Source of the DNA: Alphaproteobacteria bacterium | GTDB lineage: Bacteria > Pseudomonadota > Alphaproteobacteria > Sphingomonadales > Sphingomonadaceae | DNA length: 57,337 bases | Direction: 5' to 3' | Assembly: GCA_018823905.1 (NCBI GenBank) | Contig: JAHJHL010000176.1 | Coordinates: forward strand, 1-57,337 | In this document: one piece after another, positions 28,365 through 35,319 of the stretch | Layout: every line of letters begins with the position of its first letter | How positions within the stretch are numbered: the stretch's first letter is position 1 | Program-made: the position numbers and the translations under genes | The notes under the pieces: generated by a model | The model's database searches: none | Told to the model about the DNA's origin: nothing | What the model saw: only the letters and a program-made list of their open reading frames with translations

Positions 28365-28922
28365 TTACCCCTGGACGTTCTGAAGTTTGCTAAAGGTCAA
28401 CGGCCCGATGCGGGCCTGATATTCGGTCGGATACGCGCCGGCGAAATGGGCCTCGCGCTCGAACAGCGCGCTGCGCTCCAGCTCGGCATCCCAATCGCGC
28501 GCGAGGCTGCGAAAGAGCGCCCATGACGCCTTGTTGTTGTCGGTGATCGTCGTGATCAGATGCGTAACATCGTGTTGCGCCGACCGGGTGAGCAGCGACT
28601 TGATCATCCGATTGGCCAGGCCTTTGCCGCGCCCTTCGGTTGCAACGGCAACCTGCCAGATAAAAAGGGCGCGTGGGTCCGACGCGGGGCGATGCCCAGA
28701 TACCCAACCGACGATCCGGTCACCGAGCTCAGCGATCACGCACTGATCGGCAAAATGCGTACACTGGATCAGATTGCAATAAGCCGAATTGCGATCGAGC
28801 GGCGGGCAGCGCGAGATGAGCGCGGTCACCGCCGGGCCGTCGGTGCTGACCGGTGAGCGAAAACGCAGCGATGCCCCGGACGAAGGCTCGGCGCTCAAAT
28901 CCGTTTGCGAGGGCAAGGGCAC
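28365..28922 (-). CDS. ectA: L-2,4-diaminobutyrate N-acetyltransferase
   Basis: A GNAT-fold acetyltransferase that acetylates L-2,4-diaminobutyrate in the second step of ectoine synthesis. The acetyl-CoA site is visible in VATEGRGKGLANRMI near residue 95. The 185-residue protein starts at GTG 28922, five bases after an AAAGGA ribosome binding site. An in-frame stop lies a short way upstream, so no longer ATG form exists. It is the first gene of the operon and is divergent from ectR. Confidence 0.95.
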   Translation of the reverse strand: MPLPSQTDLSAEPSSGASLRFRSPVSTDGPAVTALISRCPPLDRNSAYCNLIQCTHFADQCVIAELGDRIVGWVSGHRPASDPRALFIWQVAVATEGRGKGLANRMIKSLLTRSAQHDVTHLITTITDNNKASWALFRSLARDWDAELERSALFEREAHFAGAYPTEYQARIGPLTFSKLQNVQG

Positions 28923-29058
28923 ATCGTCCTTTTGCCGATATAAGATAATTCATCTCCTGAAATAAACTGCCAATCCAACTTCGTGGACTCGAGCAGAATG
29001 TGGCGTAAATATAGGCTTTGTTGCGAGGCAATCAACCCCCGTGCCATCAATATGATTC

Positions 29059-29073
29059 ATTATGCGAAATAAT
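29059..29073. promoter_or_regulatory. candidate EctR operator palindrome
   Basis: ATTAT-N5-ATAAT, a perfect 5-5-5 palindrome in an AT-rich patch of the 216-bp region between the divergent ectA and ectR starts. MarR-type regulators bind such palindromes. It is a candidate only, because other AT-rich stretches lie nearby. Confidence 0.35.
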
Positions 29074-29138
29074 ATCGGCATTGTCTGGCTCGGAAGATTG
29101 GCGTTGGTGAGAGCGCGCCGTCCGGCTAACAGGGGTGG

Positions 29139-29636
29139 ATGGAAGCCGTGATCGCCAATGCCACCTTAAAGGCTCTGCGCCGGATTTTGCGCGCGACCGA
29201 CGGCGGCAATCGCAAGCTTGCCACGGCGACCGGGCTCACGCCATCGCAGCTGCTCGTGCTGCGCGAAGTCGAAGCGCGTGAAGAGGTGACGCCGGGTTCG
29301 ATCGCCCAACGGCTTCAGTTCAGCCACGCGACGATCACCGCCATTACCGACCGGCTCGTCGACCTCGGACTGGTCACGCGGACGCGCGGCGAGCGCGACA
29401 AGCGGCAGATATTACTGAACGCCACGGCGGAGGGACGCCAGCGGCTCGCCGACGCTCCGGATATGTTGCAAGAAATCTTCGCTGAACGCTTCGCGGCGCT
29501 GCCGGCCTGGGAACAGGCGATGATCTTGGCCGGGACCGAGCGGCTTGCGGTCATTCTGGGTGCGGGCGACCTAGACGCCGCGCCGCTGCTCGATACCGGA
29601 ATAATCGACCGGTCGGGCGCCCGCGAAGGGGCATAG
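29139..29636 (+). CDS. ectR: MarR-family regulator of the ectoine operon
   Basis: A 165-residue winged-helix MarR protein. The recognition region spans ITAITDRLVDLGLVTRTRGERDKRQILL (about residues 66-93). It is divergent from ectA, the position of EctR repressors in methylotrophs and marine bacteria, in which EctR represses ect transcription. Its role here is inferred from position and family. Start ATG 29139 follows a GGGGTGG ribosome binding site. Confidence 0.88.
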   Translation: MEAVIANATLKALRRILRATDGGNRKLATATGLTPSQLLVLREVEAREEVTPGSIAQRLQFSHATITAITDRLVDLGLVTRTRGERDKRQILLNATAEGRQRLADAPDMLQEIFAERFAALPAWEQAMILAGTERLAVILGAGDLDAAPLLDTGIIDRSGAREGA

Positions 29637-30247
29637 AGGGCGCTGACCAAGCACCAACATCGTCTCCTCCATCGCCGTACGTGAGTGGGGTGCCAGGACG
29701 GGCGAATACCGCTCAAAGCTCAGGTGCTTTGGCGTAATCTCGCGTAAGTCTGGAAGCAAATGGCTTCCCGACGACGATGGGTACGAGAGCCTTTGACCGG
29801 AAGGCTTTGATAAACCGAAAAGGCACGGGCACACCCCAGCGAGGGGTGCTCAGGAAGCTCCAGGAGCCCCATTATCATTGCGCGAGATCATTGCGCGAGC
29901 GTCCGATAGCGCTGGCCGAACGGAATGAAATCGTCCGTGCCAAAGAGTTGGAGACTATCGGTGTTCCTCGCCAATTTCCTCTCATGATGTGCAGGGAAGG
30001 GCATCTCATCCGCACAGCTGTGGTGTGTACATAGCCGCCACCGACGATAGCAGACCAGCGGAACAAGGCACGCGGCGAATGGCGGCTATGTACTTCATCC
30101 TGGCCTTAGCCGAACTCAAAATTCTGCCCGAAAATGTTCGCGTTTTCACGTCAACGCGAGAGGTCGGCGACGCGCCTGATATCGGCCATTGTGATCGGCG
30201 TTGATCAGAGCCTGAAAGCGGACGCGAAGGCTTGTCATCGTCTGGTG
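29637..30247. other. non-coding scar region
   Basis: About 610 bp without a credible gene. The composition is less GC-rich and less codon-structured than its surroundings. It contains a 14-bp inverted repeat (30027-30093) and a tandem ATTGCGCGAG duplication near 29877-29900. It ends where homology to the J-domain gene resumes (30248). Short open frames here have no recognisable domains and no convincing ribosome binding sites. It probably marks a deletion or insertion junction. Confidence 0.5.
30027..30093. repeat. 14-bp perfect inverted repeat with 39-nt spacer
   Basis: Arms GTACATAGCCGCCA (30027-30040) and TGGCGGCTATGTAC (30080-30093). It could be the remnant ends of a small element or a recombination or regulator site; nothing between the arms is recognisable. 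Confidence 0.45.
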
Positions 30248-30473
30248 CGACGGCAGCCGCCGCGCTGACGAAATGCGCGCGCTGGAAATTTTCGATCTGG
30301 AACCCGACGCCGATTTTGAAGCGACGAAAAAGGCGTGGCGCGCGCTCGCCAAGGAAACCCACCCCGACGTGAAACCGGGCGATGCCGCAGCGGCCAAGCG
30401 CTTCGCGGCAGGGCAGGCGGCGTTCGAAGTACTGAAACAGGCCGAAGACCGCAAAAGCTGGAAACCAGCCTAG
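30248..30473 (+). pseudogene. truncated second copy of the J-domain gene
   Basis: This 226-bp stretch aligns with the 3' third of the J-domain gene at 13674-14219, beginning abruptly at GCGACGGCAGCCG and ending at the same terminal SWKPA codons. The HPD motif (THPDVKPG) is kept. Protein differences are few (about four residues), while third-position changes are many (about 25). So it is not a recent duplication but an older paralogue, or an orthologue from a relative, that lost its 5' end. A 66-codon open frame from ATG 30273 remains, but there is no sign that it is expressed. Confidence 0.75.
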
Positions 30474-30584
30474 ACCGACGCCGCGAGATGCCCCTGATGT
30501 ACCGGTTCGCTGACGCCATTGACGGCCGAGCCCGACGCGCGCTTTCCACAGCCGGATTGATTACGATCGAGCAAAGGGGCGAAC

Positions 30585-31001
30585 ATGCGGATTATCGGTG
30601 GACTACTTATCAGCGCGGCATTGACGACGTCCGCGGTCGCCGAACCCATGGCGTATCAAAGTGGCATGAGCCGCGTCGATGGCGTCGTCGGGCTCGGCCT
30701 CACGATCCCGATCGGCCGTCAGCATAAAAAGGCGCCGCCCCGCGTCGAACTGCGCTTGACCCGCGACGTGGTCAATTTCGACGGCACCCGCCAGTCGTCG
30801 AACATGGGCGTCAGGCCGACCGAGACGCGGATCGGCTTTTCGCTGGAGCGCGAACGACGGTTTCTGCTCAACGGTCAGCCGGTGGACAAGGCGCAGCGAA
30901 ACAATGTCTCGACCGTCGGCTGGATCGCAATCGGGGCCGGGGTGGTCCTGATCGGGGGCGCCTTGCTGGTCGCCGAAGCCGCGCGCGACGCGAGCGATTA
31001 G
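30585..31001 (+). CDS. exported hypothetical protein with C-terminal membrane helix
   Basis: A 138-residue protein with a signal peptide (MRIIGGLLISAALTTSAVAEP) and a C-terminal hydrophobic helix (GWIAIGAGVVLIGGALLVAEA, about residues 112-132). The middle is basic and has no recognised domain. A GGGGCGA ribosome binding site precedes the ATG. It is convergent with mtgA, with 6 bp between the stops. Confidence 0.7.
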   Translation: MRIIGGLLISAALTTSAVAEPMAYQSGMSRVDGVVGLGLTIPIGRQHKKAPPRVELRLTRDVVNFDGTRQSSNMGVRPTETRIGFSLERERRFLLNGQPVDKAQRNNVSTVGWIAIGAGVVLIGGALLVAEAARDASD

Positions 31002-31007
31002 CATCCT

Positions 31008-31721
31008 CTAATTATACACACACCCGTCCAGCCCGTCGCGCCGGACCTGGCCGATGCGGGCGCGGATGGTGTTGCCATAACGGCGGGTGAAGCCCGACGG
31101 GCTGACCGCTTCGCGCTTCTTGGGCAGCGGCAGGATCGCGGCGATGCGCGCGGCCTCGGCCGGGGTCAGCTTGCCCGCGCCATGCTTGAAATATCGCTGC
31201 GCCCCCGCCTCGACGCCATAGGTGCCGATGCCGGTTTCCGCGACGTTCAGATAGACCTCCATGATCCGCCGCTTGCCCCAGATCGTCTCGATCAGGAAGG
31301 TGAACCACACTTCGGGTACCTTGCGGACATAGCGCGTCCAGCCGCTGCCCTGCCACAGAAAGACATTCTTCGCGGTCTGCTGGCTCACCGTCGATCCGCC
31401 GCGCATCCGCTTGCCTTTGGCGTTGCGTTCGATCGCCTGTTCGATGGCTTCGGTGTCGAAGCCATTATGGGAGCAGAATTTGCCGTCCTCCGCCGCAATC
31501 ACCGCGCGCACCATATTGCGGTCGATGCCCGACAGGCTCGTCCAGTCCTTGGTGATCCCGTTGCTGTCCGCCAGCATCGTGAAGGTCACCGGTGGCGGCA
31601 CCACCGCATAGAGCAACACCCACAGCACCGAGATCGCAACGAACCACAGCAACCATTTGAATGGTCGCAAATACCAGGCGAGCTTGCGGCGCTTCGGGCG
31701 TTTTTTGGCGGCGGTCGTCAT
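31008..31721 (-). CDS. mtgA: monofunctional peptidoglycan glycosyltransferase
   Basis: A GT51 enzyme that polymerises lipid II into glycan strands. One N-terminal membrane helix (about residues 22-45) is followed by the catalytic Glu in AAEDGKFCSHNGFD (near residue 77) and GGSTVSQQTAKNVFLW (near residue 108). The RRIMEVYLNVAETG segment follows. The 237-residue length and the lack of a transpeptidase domain fit MtgA. A strong hairpin lies just upstream of the start. Confidence 0.95.
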   Translation of the reverse strand: MTTAAKKRPKRRKLAWYLRPFKWLLWFVAISVLWVLLYAVVPPPVTFTMLADSNGITKDWTSLSGIDRNMVRAVIAAEDGKFCSHNGFDTEAIEQAIERNAKGKRMRGGSTVSQQTAKNVFLWQGSGWTRYVRKVPEVWFTFLIETIWGKRRIMEVYLNVAETGIGTYGVEAGAQRYFKHGAGKLTPAEAARIAAILPLPKKREAVSPSGFTRRYGNTIRARIGQVRRDGLDGCVYN

Positions 31722-31732
31722 GCCGTTTTCAT

Positions 31733-31761
31733 AGCCGCTTGCCGCCTGTCGGCAAGCGGCT
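31733..31761 (-). terminator. 12-bp perfect hairpin between two minus-strand genes
   Basis: Arms AGCCGCTTGCCG and CGGCAAGCGGCT around a 5-nt loop. It lies after the 204-residue membrane-protein gene (stop 31780) and before mtgA (start 31721). There is no T-run on the minus strand, so it may be a factor-assisted terminator or an attenuator. Confidence 0.45.
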
Positions 31762-31779
31762 GATTGACATTATACCGCT

Positions 31780-32394
31780 TCAGGGCGCCTTCGGCGGCTC
31801 GTCGTCCTTTTTGTCCTTGGCGGCGTCGATCGCGTCGCTGGCTTTGGCAGCCGCGCCCTTCGCCGCATCAGTGGCATCGGCGGCGAGCGAGCGCATCTTG
31901 GCTTCGGCTTCGGCTTCCTTGCCGCTCATCACCAGCCACGCCATTGCTGCGGCAGCAATCAGCGCCAGTAGGGCGAGCCAGTAGCCAAAGTGCCAATTGA
32001 CCTGGATCATCGCCAGCGCCGCCTGGTCCATCGCCCTGCCGTCATTCTTTGCGGCTTCGGCCATGATCGCGTCCTTGCTGTAACGCCAGGTGCCGACGAT
32101 GACCAGCAACAGCGCGGCGACCGAGGTGCCGAGCACCAGCTTCGCCGCCTCACGCCCTTTGGTGAACAGCAGGAACAGTCCTCCCCCGATCGCCAGCAGC
32201 GCGAAGATCAACCAGACATTCATCGAAGCGCCGTCGCTGGCCTGAGAAGCCTGACCCATGGCGGTGACGCGCCCGAAAGCGAGACCGAAGCCGCTTGCCT
32301 CGACCAGTTTCTGGCCGGAACAACTGACGGTCATCCATGGCAACAGGAACGCCAGCAGCGCGATGCCTTTGGGAATCCGGATCCATTTCCACAT
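31780..32394 (-). CDS. multi-pass membrane protein with charged Ala/Lys tail, hypothetical
   Basis: A 204-residue protein with about four transmembrane helices (GIALLAFLLPWMTVSC; VWLIFALLAIGGGLFLLF; LVLGTSVAALLLVIVG; FGYWLALLALIAAAAMAWLVM). The cytoplasmic tail (about residues 158-204) is rich in Ala, Lys, Asp and Glu, with repeated KA(S)DAIDAAKD-like heptads. No function is recognised. The start is set by a GGGGGAAA ribosome binding site six bases before ATG 32394. Hairpins flank it on both sides, so it is probably monocistronic. Confidence 0.72.
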   Translation of the reverse strand: MWKWIRIPKGIALLAFLLPWMTVSCSGQKLVEASGFGLAFGRVTAMGQASQASDGASMNVWLIFALLAIGGGLFLLFTKGREAAKLVLGTSVAALLLVIVGTWRYSKDAIMAEAAKNDGRAMDQAALAMIQVNWHFGYWLALLALIAAAAMAWLVMSGKEAEAEAKMRSLAADATDAAKGAAAKASDAIDAAKDKKDDEPPKAP

Positions 32395-32431
32395 GATATT
32401 TCCCCCTTCGCGTGACCCGAGGAGGAGGCTA

Positions 32432-32474
32432 GCCCAATGCGCCCGCGAGTCAAATCGCGGGCGCATTGGCTAAT
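32432..32474 (-). terminator. rpoH hairpin terminator
   Basis: An 18-bp stem with one bulged C (TAGCCCAATGCGCCCGCGA / TCGCGGGCGCATTGGCTA) around a 6-nt loop, 12 bp after the rpoH stop. It is very stable but lacks a T-run. Confidence 0.6.
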
Positions 32475-32486
32475 TCGGTAAAATCG

Positions 32487-33386
32487 TCAGGCGTTGATGA
32501 GGCGCCGATCGCCGGCCAGCTTCAGCATCGCCTTTTGCAGCTTTTCGAACGCGCGCACTTCGATCTGGCGGACGCGTTCGCGGCTAACGTCGTACACTTG
32601 GCTCAGGTCTTCCAACGTCTTGGGATCGTCGGTCAGGCGGCGTTCGGTCAGGATATGGCGTTCGCGCTCGTTGAGCGTTTCCAGCGCTTCGCTGAGCAGT
32701 GAATGGCGCACGTCGCGTTCCTGCGCTTCGGCAACGCGTTCGTCCTGGAGCGGGCCTTCGTCGCCGAGCAGATCCTGCCACTGGCTGTCGCCATCCTCGC
32801 CCATCGGGACGTTCAGCGAAGTGTCGCCGCCCATCGCCATGCGGCGGTTCATGCTGGTGACCTCTTCCTCGGTGACGCCGAGGTCGGTCGCGATCTTGGT
32901 TAGATGTTCGGGCGACAGGTCGCCATCCTCGAACGCTTCCAGATTGTTCTTCATCCGCCGCAGGTTGAAGAACAGCTTCTTCTGCGCCGCGGTGGTGCCC
33001 ATTTTGACCAGGCTCCACGAACGCAGGATGAATTCCTGGATCGACGCGCGGATCCACCACATCGCATAGGTCGCGAGACGGAAGCCGCGTTCGGGGTCGA
33101 ATTTCTTCACCCCCTGCATCAGGCCGATATTGCCTTCGCTGATCAGCTCGCTGACCGGCAGGCCATAGCCGCGATAGCCCATCGCGATCTTGGCCACGAG
33201 GCGCAGGTGGCTGGTGACGAGCTGCGCCGCAGCTTCATTGTCGCCATGCTCCTGGAACCGTTTCGCGAGCATATATTCCTGCTCGGGGGTCAGCAGGGGG
33301 AATTTGCGGATTTCCGACAAATAGCGGTTCAGGCTGGCTTCGCCGCCAAGCGCTGGCACGGTGGCCGGAACATTGCTTTTAGCCAT
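32487..33386 (-). CDS. rpoH: RNA polymerase sigma-32 factor (heat shock)
   Basis: Directs transcription of heat-shock and protein quality-control genes. The 299-residue protein shows region 2 (AYRGYGLPVSELISEGNIGLMQGVKKFDPERGFR-type block near residues 70-105), the RpoH box near residue 130 (FFNLRRMKNN) and region 4.2 (LSQVYDVSRERVRQIEVRAFEKL near residues 262-284). It is not RpoD, because region 1.1 is absent. The start MAKSNVPATVP is that of sphingomonad RpoH. A strong hairpin follows the stop. Confidence 0.96.
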   Translation of the reverse strand: MAKSNVPATVPALGGEASLNRYLSEIRKFPLLTPEQEYMLAKRFQEHGDNEAAAQLVTSHLRLVAKIAMGYRGYGLPVSELISEGNIGLMQGVKKFDPERGFRLATYAMWWIRASIQEFILRSWSLVKMGTTAAQKKLFFNLRRMKNNLEAFEDGDLSPEHLTKIATDLGVTEEEVTSMNRRMAMGGDTSLNVPMGEDGDSQWQDLLGDEGPLQDERVAEAQERDVRHSLLSEALETLNERERHILTERRLTDDPKTLEDLSQVYDVSRERVRQIEVRAFEKLQKAMLKLAGDRRLINA

Positions 33387-33469
33387 TGGAGAGCGTCTTC
33401 CCTTTGGTATCTGGAGTCAGAATATGCCGCCGTTTGTGCAAGCGGTCGAGATAGATTTTCATTCGAAAC

Positions 33470-34426
33470 CTAAACGCGCAATTCGTCGATCAGTTCCCGC
33501 ATATCCGGGGGGATTTCGCTGTCGAGCGCGATATTGTTACCGGTCACCGGATGAATAAAGCCCAAATGGGCCGCATGCAATGCCTGCCGCACGAAATTCC
33601 GCGCCTTCAGCACCTCGGACAGCGGCTTTCGGGCGCGTCCATAGACCGGGTCGCCGGCCAGCGGATGGCCGATATGCGCCATATGGACGCGGACCTGGTG
33701 CGTGCGCCCGGTCTCCAGACGGCATTCGATCAGGCTGGCGTGGCGCAGCGGCTCGATCGTGCGGTAATGCGTGACCGCGCGCTTGCCGCGGTCGGCGGCG
33801 ACCACCGCCATCTTCTTCCGATTGGTGTTCGATCGGCCGAGCGCCGCGTCGACGGTGCCGCTGGCGGGCATCGGGCGCCCGGTCACGATTGCGATATAGC
33901 GGCGGTCGATGCTGTGCGCGGCGAACTGCTTGGCCAGCCCTTCGTGGGCGCGGTCGTGCTTCGCGGCGACGATCAGCCCGCTGGTGTCTTTGTCGATGCG
34001 GTGAACGATGCCCGGACGGGCGACGCCGCCGATCCCTGACAATTGTCCCGCGCAATGATGGAGCAGGGCGTTGACCATTGTGCCGTCGAAATTGCCCGCG
34101 GCGGGGTGGACGACCATGCCCGCGGGCTTGTCGACGACGATCAGATGTTCGTCCTCATAGGCGATGATCAGGCCCATGTCCTGCGCGACATTGTGCGTCG
34201 GCTTGGCGGCGGGGACGCGGATTTCGAGCGCTGCCGGGAGTACTGCTTTGGCCGATGGGTCGCGCAGGACCGCGCCACTCGCGTCGCTGACGCGGCCATC
34301 CTTGATCAGGCTCTTGACGCGCTCGCGCGACAGATCGGGCAAAGCTTCAGCCAGCGCGCGGTCTAACCGCACTCCAGCCGCGCTATCGTCCAGCGCTACG
34401 CTCAAAATATCATCATCCCCCTGCAT
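33470..34426 (-). CDS. rluD: 23S rRNA pseudouridine synthase, RluA/RluD family
   Basis: Isomerises uridine to pseudouridine in 23S rRNA. An N-terminal S4 RNA-binding domain (RLDRALAEALPDLSRERVKSLIKDGRV-type block, residues 20-48) is followed by the catalytic Asp in HRIDKDTSGLIVAAK (near residue 150) and a C-terminal RTHQVRVHMAHIGHPL segment. Start ATG 34426 (MQGDDDILS) is preferred; longer in-frame extensions run into a dispersed repeat. RluD, which modifies helix 69, is the likeliest member, but RluC cannot be excluded. Confidence 0.9.
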   Translation of the reverse strand: MQGDDDILSVALDDSAAGVRLDRALAEALPDLSRERVKSLIKDGRVSDASGAVLRDPSAKAVLPAALEIRVPAAKPTHNVAQDMGLIIAYEDEHLIVVDKPAGMVVHPAAGNFDGTMVNALLHHCAGQLSGIGGVARPGIVHRIDKDTSGLIVAAKHDRAHEGLAKQFAAHSIDRRYIAIVTGRPMPASGTVDAALGRSNTNRKKMAVVAADRGKRAVTHYRTIEPLRHASLIECRLETGRTHQVRVHMAHIGHPLAGDPVYGRARKPLSEVLKARNFVRQALHAAHLGFIHPVTGNNIALDSEIPPDMRELIDELRV

Positions 34427-34469
34427 TGATGCGGATGTGGAAATTGACGGCGGAATTTCAAGGTGCGCT

Positions 34470-34514
34470 CCCTCGGTTCCGTTCGTGTCGAGCGAAGTCG
34501 AGACACCCCGAGGG
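34470..34514. repeat. dispersed palindromic repeat (GTCGAGCGAAGTCGAGAC type)
   Basis: Outer arms CCCTCGG (34470) and CCGAGGG (34508) enclose an inner near-palindrome TGTCGAGCGAAGTCGAGACA. A related fragment (ATCTCGACTTCGATCGA) lies about 20 bp further on. It lies between the divergent rluD and chpT genes. This type is scattered through many sphingomonad genomes. Confidence 0.6.
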
Positions 34515-34650
34515 CGCGCGCTAACGATGAGCATCTCGACTTCGATCGATGCGAACGGGTTTGGGGATGCTACTTGCCTCTGGCTTGGTGCCTGTCCTAG
34601 GGAGCATCCGCGCGCCGGAAATGTCTGGCTTGCGGGGAGTTAACCAATCC

Positions 34651-35295
34651 ATGTCCGACGACCGCGTCGATTTCGCCTCCATGCTGGCCTCGCGGCTGTG
34701 CCACGATCTGCTCAGCCCCGTCGGCGCCTTTGCCAACGGGCTCGAACTGCTCGCCGACGAAAAAGACCCGGCGATGCGCGAACGCTGTTTCGAACTGCTG
34801 GAACAAAGCGCGCGGACTTCGGCAAACAAGCTGAAATTCTTTCGCCTCGCATTTGGTTCGGCCGGCGGTTTTGGCGAACTGGTCCCGGCCGATGAGGCCA
34901 AATCGGCGATCCAGGGGATCATCGGCGACCGCGCGATCGAGCTCAACTGGATGATCGGGGCTGAACCGCTGCCCAAGCCTGCGGTCAAGATCATCCTCAA
35001 TCTGTCGTTGCTGCTCGTCGATGCTCTGGTCCGCGGCGGACGGCTCGACATAGGTTGCGAAAAGCAGGGCGACGCCACTGAAATCGCGCTGCACGTCGAA
35101 GCCGAACGCATTTTCCTCGACGCCGATGTCGAAACCATCCTGCGCGACGGCGAAGGCGCGACCGCCATGACCTCGCGCACCGCCCCGGCAGTGCTGGTAC
35201 AGGCGGTCGCGGCGCAGAATGGCGGCACCGTGATGCTCGCGCGCGAAACCCCGACCTCGCTGCTGGTTGGCGCGGTGCTGCGCGGGCGCGGGTAA
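34651..35295 (+). CDS. chpT: histidine phosphotransferase ChpT
   Basis: ChpT relays phosphate from the hybrid kinase CckA to CtrA and CpdR. The 214-residue protein has the phosphorylated His in ASRLCHDLLSPVGAFANGLELL (near residue 17) in a helical hairpin, then a degenerate HATPase-like domain with no ATP-binding G-boxes. ATG 34651 gives the usual N-terminus; ATG 34621 is possible. CckA itself is encoded at 52231 in the same window. The che cluster starts 24 bp downstream on the same strand. Confidence 0.9.
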   Translation: MSDDRVDFASMLASRLCHDLLSPVGAFANGLELLADEKDPAMRERCFELLEQSARTSANKLKFFRLAFGSAGGFGELVPADEAKSAIQGIIGDRAIELNWMIGAEPLPKPAVKIILNLSLLLVDALVRGGRLDIGCEKQGDATEIALHVEAERIFLDADVETILRDGEGATAMTSRTAPAVLVQAVAAQNGGTVMLARETPTSLLVGAVLRGRG

Positions 35296-35319
35296 AGGCT
35301 CCCTTAACCATTGTCCGGC

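Noticed and set aside
29571-30034. Short open frames in the scar region
   Set aside because: No domains, poor ribosome binding sites and unusual codon use; not supported as genes.
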